A stretch of 64,000 bases of DNA, taken from Aptenodytes patagonicus (Eukaryota > Chordata > Aves > Sphenisciformes > Spheniscidae). The notes below the pieces were generated by a model, which searched no databases, was not told the DNA's origin, and saw only the letters and a list, made by a program, of their open reading frames with translations. The position numbers and the translations under genes were made by a program. Location of the stretch: contig NC_134951.1 in NCBI RefSeq assembly GCF_965638725.1, positions 102,261,811 through 102,325,810 on the forward strand, read 5' to 3'. Shown here in pieces: positions 1 to 18,400 of the stretch. Numbering within the stretch: the stretch's first letter is position 1; the number at the start of each line of letters is the position of its first letter.

Positions 1-3000
1 CATTGCATGAAATCACATCTATTTTTGCACCAAAGGGTATAAACTCAAAAGTAATCACTCATAAATTTCAAAAAATACTCCATTTGTATGCATATATGTG
101 TATATATACTTTCATTTATATACATATATATACAGATCGTTGTTCCTGTAATGTGTATTAGAGAGAAATTACAGCACTAAATTGGTAATTTTCTTGATAT
201 CTGAAATAATTATTTAATAATTTTAAAGGAACTCTTTCATTTTAAAAATAAAAATTGTTGGAATTCTTTCCTTTTTGAGATCTGAAAATGTATGTTATTT
301 ATAGGAACAAAAACCTGATTTTTTATCGAAGTCAATTTTCAACAGAATAACGTGTCCCATTCACATTTAAAATTTACATTATAATCAGTGCATAGTACAC
401 TGTCTCCTAATTTTTAATATTATAAACAACACAGTTGTATCATGTAGACTTTTTGGAAATCTTTTTGACATAAATACAGGAAAAAATACGACCATTAATG
501 AATGAAAAGCATCACTCTCTGTAAGCCTTTCAAAGCATGCTGATAATAGGTCAGAGTTTTCGAAAAGGAAAAAGGAGTTAAAACCTAATGTTTCTGAAGC
601 AGAAATACAGCCTGTCTACTGATTAAGTGCAGAACTTCCAGTGACTTGAGAACGGTGTGTTTAGAGTCTGCTTTTTTCCTTGCATTTCAATTTTTCAATT
701 CTTCCTCATCTGAAAAAAGGCCCAAACCATCTGTGGTTGAAAAACAGTGTTCCACATAAAAAGAAAAGTACTAAATCTGTCCATTTTTAGATTTAGTGAA
801 CTCTCAGTCCTCACACCACATAGGACTTACCGAAACTGAAGAAACATGGGGATATGGTTGCTTCTATAAATAAACAAATAGGAGAAGCAAGTGAGGGATA
901 AACACACCTACAACTGTCTTTCAAAGGTGCAAGCAGATATAAACAGGTGATGAACAAACACAGGCTGGAAATGAGAAGACCCTCATTTTCCACACTGACT
1001 AAAAAAGATTTTGGAACTGCCTTCTAAGAGAAGCTGTAAGTGCAAAAGATTTGACTTTTTATGTGGTGCTTGAAAACTTTACAAATGGTTTGAAGAATAT
1101 GCCTATTCCAGAGCACTGCATATGACCAAGATTTCCCCTTTTGGTTCTATATTCCTATGTTTAAACCCAAATATTTCAATGAATCTCTGCACTTCCTTAA
1201 GAAAAGAGCCAGTACTGCTTAAAAGCACGTCATCTGTTTGTTAGTGGCTTTGATGACCACCAGTTTTCATGTTTTAAAATATGCTGTGCCCAATCTATAC
1301 ATGTATAAAGCCTTGAATACATTTGTCAGTTAAAAGCAATGATAAAACTGTTTTAGAAGCATGACTTAGTCTTTTTAAAAAAAGGTCTCTCTTCTGGTGG
1401 TTTAGCTTAGGAAAACACAGTAATATTCCTCCTACTGCTGTAATTCGTTAAAAAGCTGACTGGGTATGTTCCATCCATATTTTCAAACGTTATTCCTTCT
1501 GTCTTGACACTGATTGCTCTTCTACGTATTATGTATCTTCCATAAGGACAGTGCTAAATCTTTATAAACGACAACAAACTTTAAAATATGACCTGACCAA
1601 TTAAGCCACATAGACAAAACGCCTAAAGAATAGAGATATAAAATGAAGATATTAATATTTCACAGGAAAAATAAACAAGAAGATAATTTGTGAAGAAGGA
1701 ATTAGCACATGCCATGGATAAGATATACTTTGTTCTTTACTGGATGATTTTTTTTATCCAATAGGCAACACAATAATTAGAAAGACTTATCTTTTATAGA
1801 ACAGCTTTGCATTTTAACTAATGAATAGAAATCCATCGTGTTTCATAAATCTAGGAAGTAATACTTCAGACCTACCTATATTTATAAAATTAAATATGCC
1901 TTCAGTAAAAAATGAAATTGAATACTTTGGCACAAAAGCTTTTCCCTAGAACAAGATGAAACCTCTAAAAATATTTCTCAGCCGTGTGGATTTAGTCATC
2001 AAAATGAAGAATTGCTTTCTGAACCCAATCTTCTTTTTGTCATAGATCTCCCCAAAAGGGCTAATGCTAAAGCCTAAGTCTTAATGGGGCTCAAAAGTTC
2101 CTTAGGCTACTCACAGATGAAGCACAGTGAATTTTCTTCACTATTTTACTGGGTCATAGTATATGGAATTTTACTGTTTGTTATCATTTCCTACATGAAA
2201 AAAAAATCTTTAGCTGAAAGAATTAGTTATCTGGCTTAAATCTCAAAAGCTACAGCCTTATTTTTCCTTCAAATCCCACTTTAATGCCCACCCACCTAGG
2301 TTGTGACTACTGCAAAACTCAGCTTAGTGCTCACAACCTGGCAGCTCGCAAGCTGCCACTTTTCAGTGCACTCCCGTTTTTTCCTTCTCTCGTCCTCTCC
2401 ATTTTTAGTACCAATTAAAAGGTAAAAGGCTACAATTCTTCTCATGAACAAAGCAGTGTCAACTATTCCTCTGCAAATTTGCCATCTAACCAACCCCCCC
2501 CCCCCCTTCTTTTCTCTTTTTCTCTGTTCAGACTGGTCACCACAAGGATTATCTCTTTTCTCTGCCTCAATTGTGGTCAGAAATATGGAGTGTAAAAGCA
2601 ATTTGGGTCTCTGACGCCAACTTTTTATATATATGTATGTATGTATACACACACACACACACACACATATACACAGGTAGACACTCCTCCTGCTTCTGCT
2701 GAAGATGGCTAGTAGTTCTACAGTCCTGATGTGCAGAATCACAATCCTGTCCACTTCTAACTACAGCAACTTCTGGCACTACTCTCCTAGTTAGGCACTT
2801 CTTAATTCCAAGTCTCTCTTAACTCTCCTTTTTAGCTCTTCAGCTCATTCGCATGAACTATGTCTAGCACAAAGGCCTTTCCTTGGAACAAAATGAAACC
2901 TACAAAAATTATCAGTCTCCATCTGCTCAGCTTCCAAAATGATCAGGCTCAAAATTTTTATCAGTCTCCATGACATGAGACCAGTTTTACCACTGAGATA

Positions 3001-6000
3001 TATTTTACTTCTTTCAAGTTCTTTTCAGTATTTACACATGATTTTAAGAACACTTATGTAGCTCAAAAGGTTTTCCTAGTGCTCGTTAAATGTGTGAAAA
3101 GTACATATGAAAAAGCAATCTTTCATATTTCAGCTGAGTTCATTATAGTAAAATTAATGATTTCTTCTGGAAACTACATAAATTAAAAATATGGAACAGA
3201 AAAGCCCGGGGAGGGAACTCTTCCAGAATTAGTAGTCTAGGACAGCTGCCAGTAAATATAGAGACGTAAAAAAGTTAAATTCAGCAGTGGGATTTGGGGA
3301 GGCAGTGTAGTGAAGGTCAAATGAGCGGCATGTAACGTTGGCTGAATAATTCTGCTTTTCCCAATGCCAGTCACAGGACTTTCCTAAGCCTGGTAAAATA
3401 CTAGGAACTTTCACTCTTTCTGGCTGTCGTCTTTTCCAACTCACGTCTTGTCTTGAGAGTTAAGTTGCAGGGACACAATCAAATACAAATTCTGTAGATC
3501 GCCACTCTAGCACAAACAGACATTATTATAACATTCAGAATCTTGAAAGAAGTGAAGATAATGTTTAGCAAGATGGAAGAATGTACCAAAGCACTTTGGC
3601 AGGCAAGGAAAAGGAAATCTCACACAGTGCTTAAAATGAAAAGAGAAATGTATCAACAACTGATTGTTCACCTGTATTAAAAGGCAGCTGCCTGCTTTGT
3701 TTTGTTTTGATCATTGTACTGCAGTTGTGGAAATTCTGCTACTTCTGTCTTGTTGAACTGTGAGTTCTGATTAGAGCCACAACAGGAACATCTGGAATAG
3801 GAGGCCTTTTTTCCATGCCACTGCCTGAGAGGTGACGGCTTAAAAATCCAAGGTACCACTGACTGCCAAAGTTTAGAAACTTGAAAACTTGACTGAAACT
3901 GAATTTATTCATGAAATTAAAGTGTATAGGACACCTAGGAAACACAGATGGTAAAGGAGCAAGAGATTCCAGAAATATATGTAAGGCAGCATAAGGCAGT
4001 TTGAAGACATGACAACAGATATTTAAAGCCTGAAAATACTCTCTGAGGGAATGAAAATTAAATGCATAATTTCTAAATGCAGAAAGAGTTCCCTCCACGA
4101 AAAATGGAGAAAAAACAGCTTGTAGCTCCTACAAGTGAAATGCTGAACAAATATTACATCGGCTAAGGATCTGCACAGGTGCCTGCCCACTATCACAGCT
4201 TCCACAACTTCCATCAACTTACCCATCTCAGGTGGGCTGGAAGAGTACGGATGCCCTCGTCTCCATACCACCAGAGGAAAGATACGCATCCTCTGGCCTC
4301 ACAGCAAGGGCTGCGCTCTTCCATGCCATTACCCAGCCTGGCCTCTACAAGAACAGCTAATTTATTGCTTCCTGAGTTCTCTTTTTTCTTTTTTTTTTTT
4401 TCCATCTTCGCCCTCCCTAGAAAGAATGTAGGTTTAAGACGTACAAAAACAGTGAAACAAACAATAAACCCCACTGTTATAAAAAGGCATGGCATAAACT
4501 TTTAGACAAGGGATAAAAATAGAGTTATAGGGAAAAAGGTATAGGTATTGAAAAGGTGTAAACAAACCTAAGACTCTAACCATATCAACTTTTAACTTTT
4601 ATTCTCTTTAACTCTTCTCGCTTTCTCCTGTTTGTATCTTCCTAATTGCATCTGAATTATTTTCCATGACGAGAAGTTTTTTAAGAGCAACTGAAATACT
4701 GAAAAATAACCTTCATTTTAATAATTTTGGTACTAGGGTATTTTGCTCCTTTTTACTTTACCCTTCTTAATCCTTTGAATGCAAATGGAAATACTCATTG
4801 TGCTTTTTTACAATTTTCATATTGGCAATCACTGCGTAAGTCAAATGCGTTATGGACTTTTCCTTTGAAAACATTAATCTTGAAATTGTCATGCCACAGA
4901 TAACAAAACACACTGCATCTGCTTCATTCTGAAATGTCAAATGACATACCATAATTACGCCTGCGAAATGAATAAAAATACAGTGGGACATGGATTTATC
5001 TGTTGGTTTGTAAGACAAAGTCAGGAATGTGTTATGCTTTGAAATATATTGAAAATAGTATTTGGCCTAAAAATCAGTTATCATTCAATTTTCATAATCT
5101 GTATAGAAAGTATAAATATTTTTGCATTTCTCATGTACACACTTGGTTGCCAGTTGAGCATGTATACAGAGACTATCCAAATGGAAGGCTGAAAGCAAAA
5201 AAATCAATACATGTATGAAAATAATCCTCTCTCTTAATGATTTGTATTTGTTGAAAATCATTCAAAGCATAAAATCCTCAGCACTGAAGGAAACAAACTT
5301 GGAGACATTCATGTGAATGTTGAGTATTACCGGACAGCCCATAATGCAACATTTGGGATAGTGCCATATGCAGTCCTTATGGGATCTGATGAAAAAGAAA
5401 TTCAGTGGAGGCTGCCCCAGAGGAAATTTAACACAGCTATGTAGTTCTTCTACTAACATGATTTTTCAGTGATAGGAGAAACACTAACTTTATACCTGAT
5501 GTTGCACACATATTTTAGGTGAAAAATGTACTTACTATGGAAAGAATGAGGGTCACCAACTTTTCCTATGGTGTGAAATGACAGCTAGGAGCTAAACTTG
5601 CAGTAGAATACTGTAATCTTTTATTCAGTGAAGGTTTTTTTAGTAAACTCTTCATATGCATAAGACCCAAGCTGCATTAAAATAAATGCTTCTACTTAAA
5701 ACTCAGTTCCACAGCCATCCTAAATTTGGCGTACTAGGGATACTTTCTACATCATTCCTTAAATTCCTGTAAAGACCTCTCCCACTTACAGCAGCAGCTT
5801 CTGCTTCGAACTCCAACAAGGTCTCTTTCTTTGCATGTTAGATTTATAAATATAGACTCTTTACTTGGCAAAATGAAAACAAATAAAAACTCCAAACAAA
5901 TAAACAACAGTGAATGGATTAGTTTTCTGAAAACATTGTATATTCCTTTGCTCCTCTCTCTTCTTCTCCCCAAGTTCACTACAAAATTAAAGTTCTGGTA

Positions 6001-7849
6001 GCCATACTGCTGAAATGCACTTCCAATGCAAATTTCTCGAACTCCTCAACCACTGGGGTTCAAGGATGAGTATTTGCTGGACTTACAAAATGCAGTAAAT
6101 AGAACACATCTATTAGAAGAATATACTGAAGACTTCCCACGTTGATCGTTCATTTATTTGCAGGGGCACTATTAAATAAAACCACTTTGCAAAGGTATTT
6201 GATTTCCAGTGTGTAAGAAAAGTATTATCTCAATTAATCCACTGCCCGAATATATTTACAGAAGCACATAGGTCACAGACACAAATACTGAAAAAGGATA
6301 GATTCAAGCAAACCCTTATTAAAATCTGGTTTTAGACTAAGTTATAGAACAAATACAAGGGGAAAAACCCAATGGCAGTTTCTGACAAGCCATACACACA
6401 GTGTAATAGGATGTAAACTCCTTTTCCTGATTCACCGTCCTGAAGAGATACCTCTCAAATACACGCAGAGGAGGAAAGCTGAATTCATTTCTCTTACCTT
6501 CCTGCAGAGACCACCTGTTTTGTCACAATATCACTCTCTCTGTTTCCTACAACAATTACATAGCTTAATACCCATGGGGGTTTTATGTCTGTCACACCAT
6601 AGCACTGTGATTTCTGTTGCTATTTTGAAGTAGAACACTGTCTGGTGCTATTGTTCAATGTTTTAGTACGTATTTCATAGCATAGAGATGATTGTAAACA
6701 AAACCACACCACAAATAAAGGCCTGTGCTAATCAAAGTAAGAGTGAGAAATATTTGTGTGCTTTGCAAATTTGTTTCATTCTGTAAGAGGTAACAAATCT
6801 AGAAAGTACCTATAAAGACTGATATGAGCTGTATTCTCCTCTCGTCATTAGTATTAGCATGCCCATCAAGTATTGGCCGATCAGGTCTTCATTATTCACT
6901 TTGCTATTTCCCAAATATATTTTTGAGTAACAATTCCATGCAGTTTAATCTCAAACTAGTGCGAGTGTATCTTTCCTTTTACAAATACTGAGAATTATTT
7001 GTATAATTTGGAATTTTACAAATAAAAATATGTGAAAAATAACCACTGGATTGCTACAAATGAAACCAACATACAAATAAATACAGCTAAGACTTTAGTG
7101 CCCATTTTGGAAATTGTTGGTTTTGAATTGTGCAAGATTGATAAATCTGCAGATGAATATGGTCTAATTTTGTTGAGCTCTGACCAGTGTTTGATGCATG
7201 TCCCGACTGAATTCCAGTTTATGAATGAAAGAGTCATATTAAAAAGTCAAAATGACAAAGTGAGCAGAAGGATCATTTTTCATGAAGTCTGCTAATGCTT
7301 GGCTCTGGAGAGTAATATATCAAATTATCCCAGCTGAGTATTTGTTGGACCCACGGTCTTCAATAGAAGATATTTCTCCCATTTTTACCTCCTGTAAATA
7401 CTTCACTTTTTCTAAAATTTCTGAGAAAGCTAAGGGAAACTAAAACAAGAGGGCAGTAACATGACAAGTTCTTAAGATTTTTTTATCTGTTTTGGAGTCA
7501 TGTTTCTCACAGATGAGAGAGAATAAGTAATCTTCCTTTGAATGCTTCATTTCAGGCACAGTGCTGAAGATTTGTGATTTTATCCCTCCTACTCTGTTTT
7601 TTTTTTTAATGCCGACTTCTGAAATGATACGATTATGCATACATTTCTATTAATTTAAGAGGACATTTCTAGCAGTTAAGAGCCTGTAAATGCAAACTGT
7701 AAAGGAACAAAGTCAAAAGTCAAATAGAAAGCATTCAAACTTCTAGAATCTTTTTTTTTAACTCAGATAATTTTGTGAAGTGCTGTTCATGAATCTTAAC
7801 TTTTTGGTTGCCAAAACTATAATCAGCAGCAGCTGCATAAAACATGGTA
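1..7849. other. PLEKHH2 first coding intron, distal part: no exon seen
   Basis: AT-rich DNA left of the first PLEKHH2 coding exon, so inside or beyond its first coding intron. I searched the minus strand for the coiled-coil exon expected to follow, by translated resemblance and splice signals, and found none. It contains low-complexity TA/CA-rich tracts (about 85-135), a C13 run at 2494-2506 and a microsatellite at about 2630-2672. Nothing else is supportable. The ORFs here are short and have low-complexity or random composition. Confidence 0.6.
2630..2672. repeat. (TATG)n/(CA)n microsatellite
   Basis: A short run of TATG units grades into about eleven CA dinucleotides (about 2647-2668), then TATACACA. 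It is a simple sequence repeat and likely length-polymorphic. A 13-base C homopolymer lies about 125 bp to its left, at 2494-2506. Confidence 0.9.
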
Positions 7850-7879
7850 GTTATGGCTGCTGGGAAGTCCCTGGAAAAG

Positions 7880-8190
7880 TCATGGCCAGCGTTTAGCCAC
7901 TTGACTTCCGTCCCGAACGGTAGTGATCCAGATGGGGTAAAGAGACAGAAGAGATACATGACATCTAACGGCCCCGACTGTGTTAAGCATCCAATAGTCT
8001 GTTGAGTGTTACAGCAGACAGTATCGTACTCTTTGACGGATGTTCTCCTCCAAGACTGATGATGATGATTTATTAACTCGTCTGTGGGCTTTGCTAACTG
8101 GAATGAAGGACACAAGTAGTTTTCCTTTTTTTTAGTTTTTAAATGAGATGTCAAAGGATGGCATTTGTACGGCTGGTCGCGCTTTCAAAA
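7880..8190. other. CpG-dense patch in the PLEKHH2 intron, possible conserved non-coding element or old retroposed sequence
   Basis: About 300 bp with a dozen or more CpGs (for example CCGTCCCGAACGG near 7909-7921 and GGTCGCGC near 8175) inside DNA otherwise nearly free of CpG. The minus strand carries a stop-free stretch (7735-8154) whose translation has unusually protein-like composition, for example HDFSRDFPAAITTMFYAA. I do not recognise it as any family, and it lacks flanking splice sites that would fit PLEKHH2. It could be a conserved enhancer, an unmethylated regulatory patch, a fragment of a retroposed gene, or chance. Confidence 0.35.
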
Positions 8191-8559
8191 CCCAATATTC
8201 TGCAATACCTGTTCAATGAGAGTTTGCCACTCAGAAAAATTGCAGGATTGGGTAAAAAATTAAGAGCTTTCAGCTACACTGCTTTCTAACAGCAATATTT
8301 TTAGTCATGCCAAAGCAGAGATATTTGGAGTACTAACTGTAAAAATACAGTTCCAGTGGAACTCGGTATTATTACACAATAATTTTACATTGCTGTAAAT
8401 TTTCATGTTCACTTTAATAAAAAAGACTTACTTAATGAAAAAAGTCTAATCCAGAAAATACTACATTTCTTTATTCCATTTTTTTTCCATCTCAAATTGA
8501 GGTTTTGTACCTTCATAGAAGAGATAAGGGCACGAATAGATAAAATTGATAGTAACAAA
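8191..8559. other. Intronic sequence, nothing recognised
   Basis: AT-rich intron between the CpG-dense patch and the ancient CR1 copy. No exon, RNA gene or clear repeat is visible. Confidence 0.5.
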
Positions 8560-9490
8560 TTGCCAAATGATATTCAGTCAAGAACTGGATGATATAGTTG
8601 AACCAACTATTGATCTGTAAGTCTGATGCCTGTAGTAAGCAAGTTAGTGGAAACTGTAAGAGCAGAATTAGGGGGCACGTGGATAAGTATGATAGATGAG
8701 GGAAGAGTCAAAGTGGCCCTTACAAAGAGGAATGTTGGCTCACAAAGCTATTGAAGTTTTTTGAGAGGGTGCAGATAGGGGAGGTCTGGTTTATGTAATT
8801 ATTTGGATTTTGGAAAGTGTTTAAAGGAAACAAACAGCCACAGGGTAAGAGGGAATGTCCCTCCATGAATTAAAAAACTGGCTCAATAATAAAAATAGTA
8901 GGTGATTGGTTACTTCCCACAGTGACCAGTGGCTATCAGTGCAGATCTGCAGAGATTTGTTCAGGGCGTATGCTGTTCAGCATAATCACAGACATTTGGT
9001 AATGGGCATTGGGGCAGTGAAGCGACCAAGTTTTTCGATGGTATTTTGTTATTCAGGATAATAGAAGCTTTCTGACTAGAAAGACTTACAAGAAGGTCCT
9101 TACAAAATTTAGTGACTGGTCAATAAAGTAACAAATGATGCATAACATAGAAATCTAAAGGACTTTGAGTAAGATCCTGGAATTAAGATAGATATCTCCA
9201 TGAAAACATACTCGATGGTTAATTTAGCTGTCAAAGAAAACAAAATGTTAAGCATTATTAGGAAAGGAATGGAGGACGTAACTGTGTACATCATCCACGG
9301 TTCTTCATAAAATCAAAAATACATGTTTTTCCTGCTTGAATACTATTTAGTTCTTGGCCTCACCAAAATACAGTAAAATGGGAGTGATTCAAAGAGGGCC
9401 AAATGTGGATGCTAAATGTATTTATGGCTTCAAAGGGAGACTGGATAAGTTCACAAAAGAGAAGCATTGACATAAATGTATAAAACAAAA
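8560..9490 (+). mobile_element. Ancient degraded CR1 LINE, reverse transcriptase region and 3' part
   Basis: Read on the plus strand, this stretch keeps in order the landmarks of the CR1 reverse transcriptase and downstream region. These are a 'cacgtggataagtatgat' segment, 'ggctcacaaagctattgaagtttttt', 'atttggattttggaaagtgtttaa' (the LDF.KAF block), 'aactggctcaataa', 'atgctgttcagcataatcac' (the LFN.F.ND block) and 'ttattaggaaaggaatgga'. Then come 'tgaatactatttagttcttggcctcaccaaaa' and 'caaagggagactggataagttca'. Many frameshifts and stops break it, and a deletion falls near 9370-9410. It is a fossil copy, much older than the CR1 copies at 22-24 and 44 kb. Confidence 0.75.
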
Positions 9491-14499
<5,009 letters not shown>

Positions 14500-15480
14500 G
14501 ACCTCAAGCTCGCCGGTCTCCTGCCGTGGGGACACCGCTTGACGCACCCCCGGGCTACTGCAGTCAGTGCCAGCGCGGTGACCTAACACAACGTCACCCT
14601 CCACCGTGACGGCGCCGCGTGACGCCATCCGACGCCCGACGGAGCCGGCCGGGGGCACCGCGTCGGCTGTCCCGCCGCGCCCCGCCGCCGGGGAGCGACA
14701 CCCCGCGGCGGCGCCCCCGGGGCCGCTCCACCGGGGGAGAGCCGGGGGCCGGGCCGGGCCGGCCGCTGCCGCCCGCCCGGCGCAGCCCCGCTCGCAAAGG
14801 GAGGGAAGGGGGCAACGAAAGGGAGGTCAAACCTGGGCGGCCGTGGCTCGCCGCGCTGCCGCGCCGGGCGCCGTCCGGGCTGTGGGCGCTGCGGGGTCGC
14901 GGCTGCCCGCGCCCCTCGGCGCCCGCCCCACCATCCCCGCGGCGAGCGGCGCGGGCGCCTGAGCGACGGCCGCGACGGCCACTGAGGAGCGGGGGGCCGC
15001 CCCCGGCGGGGCGCCCGGGCGGGGCCTCCGCGGCTCGGCGGCGGCGGGAGCCGGCGGGGGGAGCCGCTCGGCACCGGCGGACTCTTCCCGGGACGCGGGC
15101 GGGCGCCGCGGACCGGGCTGGCCCGGCCTCGGCGTCCTGCCAGCGGGGTGGGCTCCCGGGCCCTTGTCCCGCCGCTTCTTCCTCAGACGGCCGCTGGTTG
15201 CGGGCCGCCGCCTCACCCGCGTGCTCTGGCCCCGACGGGGTGCCGGGGAGGGAGCGCCCGGCGGAGGGCGGATGGAGGCTGGCTGGAGCCGCCGGGCCAC
15301 CCTCCGGAACCGCGGCACGGCCTGGTCTGTGCGGGGAAGGCTGGCGGGAGCCTGGCGGCTCCTCCAGGCGGAGGGGATCCAGGTGGGTGCAGCAGGGGGT
15401 CGGCTGCGCACCAACCTTTGCCTCCTTCCGCTCCCCTCCGTCGGAAGGGACGGCCTGCCTTTACCCCTTCCCCATCCCAG
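14500..15480 (-). promoter_or_regulatory. CpG island, likely PLEKHH2 promoter and non-coding exon 1
   Basis: About 1 kb of very GC-rich, CpG-dense sequence with repeated GGGGCGG/CCGCCC boxes and no TATA box. It lies 4.2 kb upstream of the PLEKHH2 coding exon on the minus strand, and that exon has an acceptor requiring an upstream non-coding exon. A minus-strand donor candidate is GTGAGG (reverse complement CCTCAC at 15211-15216), but I cannot fix the exon 1 borders. Long open frames on both strands here (up to 295 codons) are products of base composition. Confidence 0.75.
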
Positions 15481-18400
15481 TTGTTTTAAGTTCCTTTGCG
15501 AATTAGGAATTTCTCCTCCGACTTTGTGTGAATTTCTGAAGGGGAGGCTACGTTAGGAAGAAGCATCCGCTTGTCCTGAAGTTCATTAGCTCCAACATTG
15601 GAGCTTACAGCGATTTAAATTTCACCTTTTGTGGAAGGTCATTTGTCAGGTATAAACCCGAGGGTTGGAACCGTGCAGTCACAAGGGCAATGGTGGGGAT
15701 ACTGTGGGATGAACTGGCCTTGCAGAGCTGCTGTGTCCAATAGGTAATGACACACTTTGCATTTTAGTACTGGACGGGGTGAAGCAGCAGGTGCACGTGC
15801 TGGTGAGTCATGTTGGCAGCAGGCTTTTCATCCCCTCCGGCTGCAAAGAGCTGTGAGTACATCTCGGGTAACCAGCCGTCTCGGTCTCTTCTAAGAGGCT
15901 GCCTGAAGTATTAAAAAGTATTTAGAAAAAGTAGTATGTTGCCTGTCTGGCATGTACAGGATCTTCCTCATACACACGTTGATTTGGATTTAGAGATTGT
16001 ACTTTGGGTTATGATTTAGGGAGGCAAAATGTTTTACAGATTCTTCTGGTACATAAACAGGCCACACTTCACCATTCTCCCCGTGTTTATTTCTAATGTA
16101 GGTGTGCAGAGTCGTCTTGTGTAAACTGCGCTTTCACAATCATCTGTGAGTCGGTGAAAGTGCATTTTTTTTTTGTTTGCAAAAAAAATAAAGGTCTTAA
16201 AAGCTCAAGTGTTCCCCATCTGGTTATACACACAATTTCATTTTTTCCTATTCAGTTCAGTACAGTCTCCAATTTTCCACTTGCAGTGACCTTAAAGTAT
16301 CCAAACAACTTCACTGAAACTGCTTAATTTGCTGGTACTTTCCTAAGTGCCTCATGTATTTTTTGAACACTTCCCGCTGAAAAGCATATTAAAAACATGA
16401 TTGCTGGTATAGCGAGAAGTGAACCGTTTTCTACCTGGTATCTCCTGTCTAGAGCGTTCAAGCTATATTAAAAACAAATTAACTGAAAAAACTTCTTTTT
16501 AGATTAAAAGATTTAGGCAAAAGAATAAAAATCATAATTTGGTTCCTAACAAACGCTATAAAAAACGATTTAACACTGGTGTTTAATGAAAACTTGGGCC
16601 ATATCGTTTCCTTGAATAGTGACGTGTTCTCTCTAGATATACCCAAGATTGCGGGGGGCGTTTGAATTCAGAGTGCACTGAGGTACGGAAAAGCGAAGGC
16701 TACGTGAATGACATGCTTAGACCACAAGAGGGAGAGCAAAGCCTGTTCACTCAATGAGTGTTTCTTTCTGTTTGTTTTGTGGATTGACATTTTCTTTGGC
16801 CTCAGATAATAAAAATGCTCTGCAGTCACGCAGCTCTCGATGCTGATGGGTAAAAAGGCATGAAAAAAATACGCTGGAAGAAGGAATAGGGATATTGAGG
16901 ATTTCCTCTGAACTGCCCTTATCTGTGAAGTATGTAGATGTGGCTAGAACCTGTGTTCAGTTACTGAAGGGAATAAAATTACCAGCAGAACAACTGGGAC
17001 ACATAGAACAAAATACAACTTTGTTTTGTAACTAGAATGCAAGGGGGAAAGGCAAAGAGATGAGATAAGCACAGAAAACTATTGTAAACACAATCGCAGT
17101 CTCACGAAGAGAGATGTTTCTCCTTGCTGTTGTCACTAATGGAAGTTACGTACAAGCAATAATAAATCCGAGGATTTATTATTGGATTATGTGCAATAAA
17201 CCTTGCAAATATGTGCAGAAAATGCAAAAAATATCAGTGCTACGCACTACGTTGTAGAAGCAAACTGCAAGACTGGGTATTTGCACCTTGGAATGATCAT
17301 CTCTGGTAGCTGGCTCACTACTGAAATAAACCAAAGTCAAAACACCATGAAATATTTGCCTCTCTCAGAGAGTTAGGTGCACACTGAAGATGTGCGTGTT
17401 GTATGGTTTTTACTGTCCATAATTGACTTTAATGCAAGAAAGTAAGCTCTAAGTTTCTGATTGTCTTATTAAACAATAACCTTACTTGTTTTGAAGTATT
17501 ATGAACACCGTATTGCAAAACATCTGATCTAGAGTATGGAAGCCAAGGAGTGCCACTGGCTCCATTTCAGAGATGCCCAAGTTATCGTCAAACCTGCAAC
17601 TAGAATGTAAATTGGGGGGTTTTATGAGACTTTCCTGAGTACATGGAACATGATTCTGACATGCTGGATCAGAACCTTACTGCCGTCATGACAAATGGAG
17701 CTTTTTCTGGTTCTCTCTCACATAGATAAACATTGCAACCATTTAAGTTTAGGTATTTTAGAGTGGTATGTATGCCTACAATTGGAAAATATATTCCAGA
17801 AAACATCTTGTGATTCCAAAACCTTAGATTAGACAATCTCTTCTGTAAGTTCATTTCTCTGTGGATTCTTTGAAAGGATGACGTGTATATTTGAGAGTTG
17901 CGATAGAAAAAAAGTTCCCGTAATACTGTTTATGCTAGTTGCAATTACAAAACTGTGATAGAAAGAAATAGACCATCTTCAGATACTGTTCAAATTAATT
18001 AAAAAGTATCACTTGCTCTTTCTTGACAAAAAACGGCTTTAAAGGTTTTGTTTAAGTGGAGAAGGGGAAGGGAGAAAGATCATTCCTGTTCAATTCGTGT
18101 TAGTACCATGACGTGTCTTAAAATGTTGCTCTTTGAAGGCTACGGCTTGTCTCTCAGTGACAGAAAAATGGCATCTTATCTAAATAGCCTCTAGTATTTG
18201 TGCTTTGGTACTTTTGAATGGAAAAATGTATGGTTACTTCAGTTACTAATAAAGGCTTTTTCTACATAAGAAAAATACGGCTTCTGAGAAGGTCCATGGC
18301 TTCCCTTTAAAAGCACAACCTCTTTTTAATTGTTTGGCGCCACGGAGTGGTAAAATTCTATATTGCTCTAAATAATCGATTTCTGAGCATTTTCAAATTA

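Noticed and set aside
2296..2754. 152-codon minus-strand open frame near the microsatellite
   Set aside because: Much of it translates the CA/TATG repeat and C run (runs of Cys/Val and Gly), so it is low-complexity.
6485..6560. Minus-strand segment with an acceptor-like TTGTTGTAG and a GTAAGAG donor, looking like a small PLEKHH2 exon
   Set aside because: In the frame set by the phase-0 end of the first coding exon it reaches a stop after seven codons, and no frame resembles the PLEKHH2 coiled coil.
14583..15556. Several long overlapping open frames on both strands (up to 295 codons), rich in Arg, Pro, Gly and Ala
   Set aside because: They sit in a CpG island where stop codons are rare by base composition. 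They are open in several frames at once and match no family.
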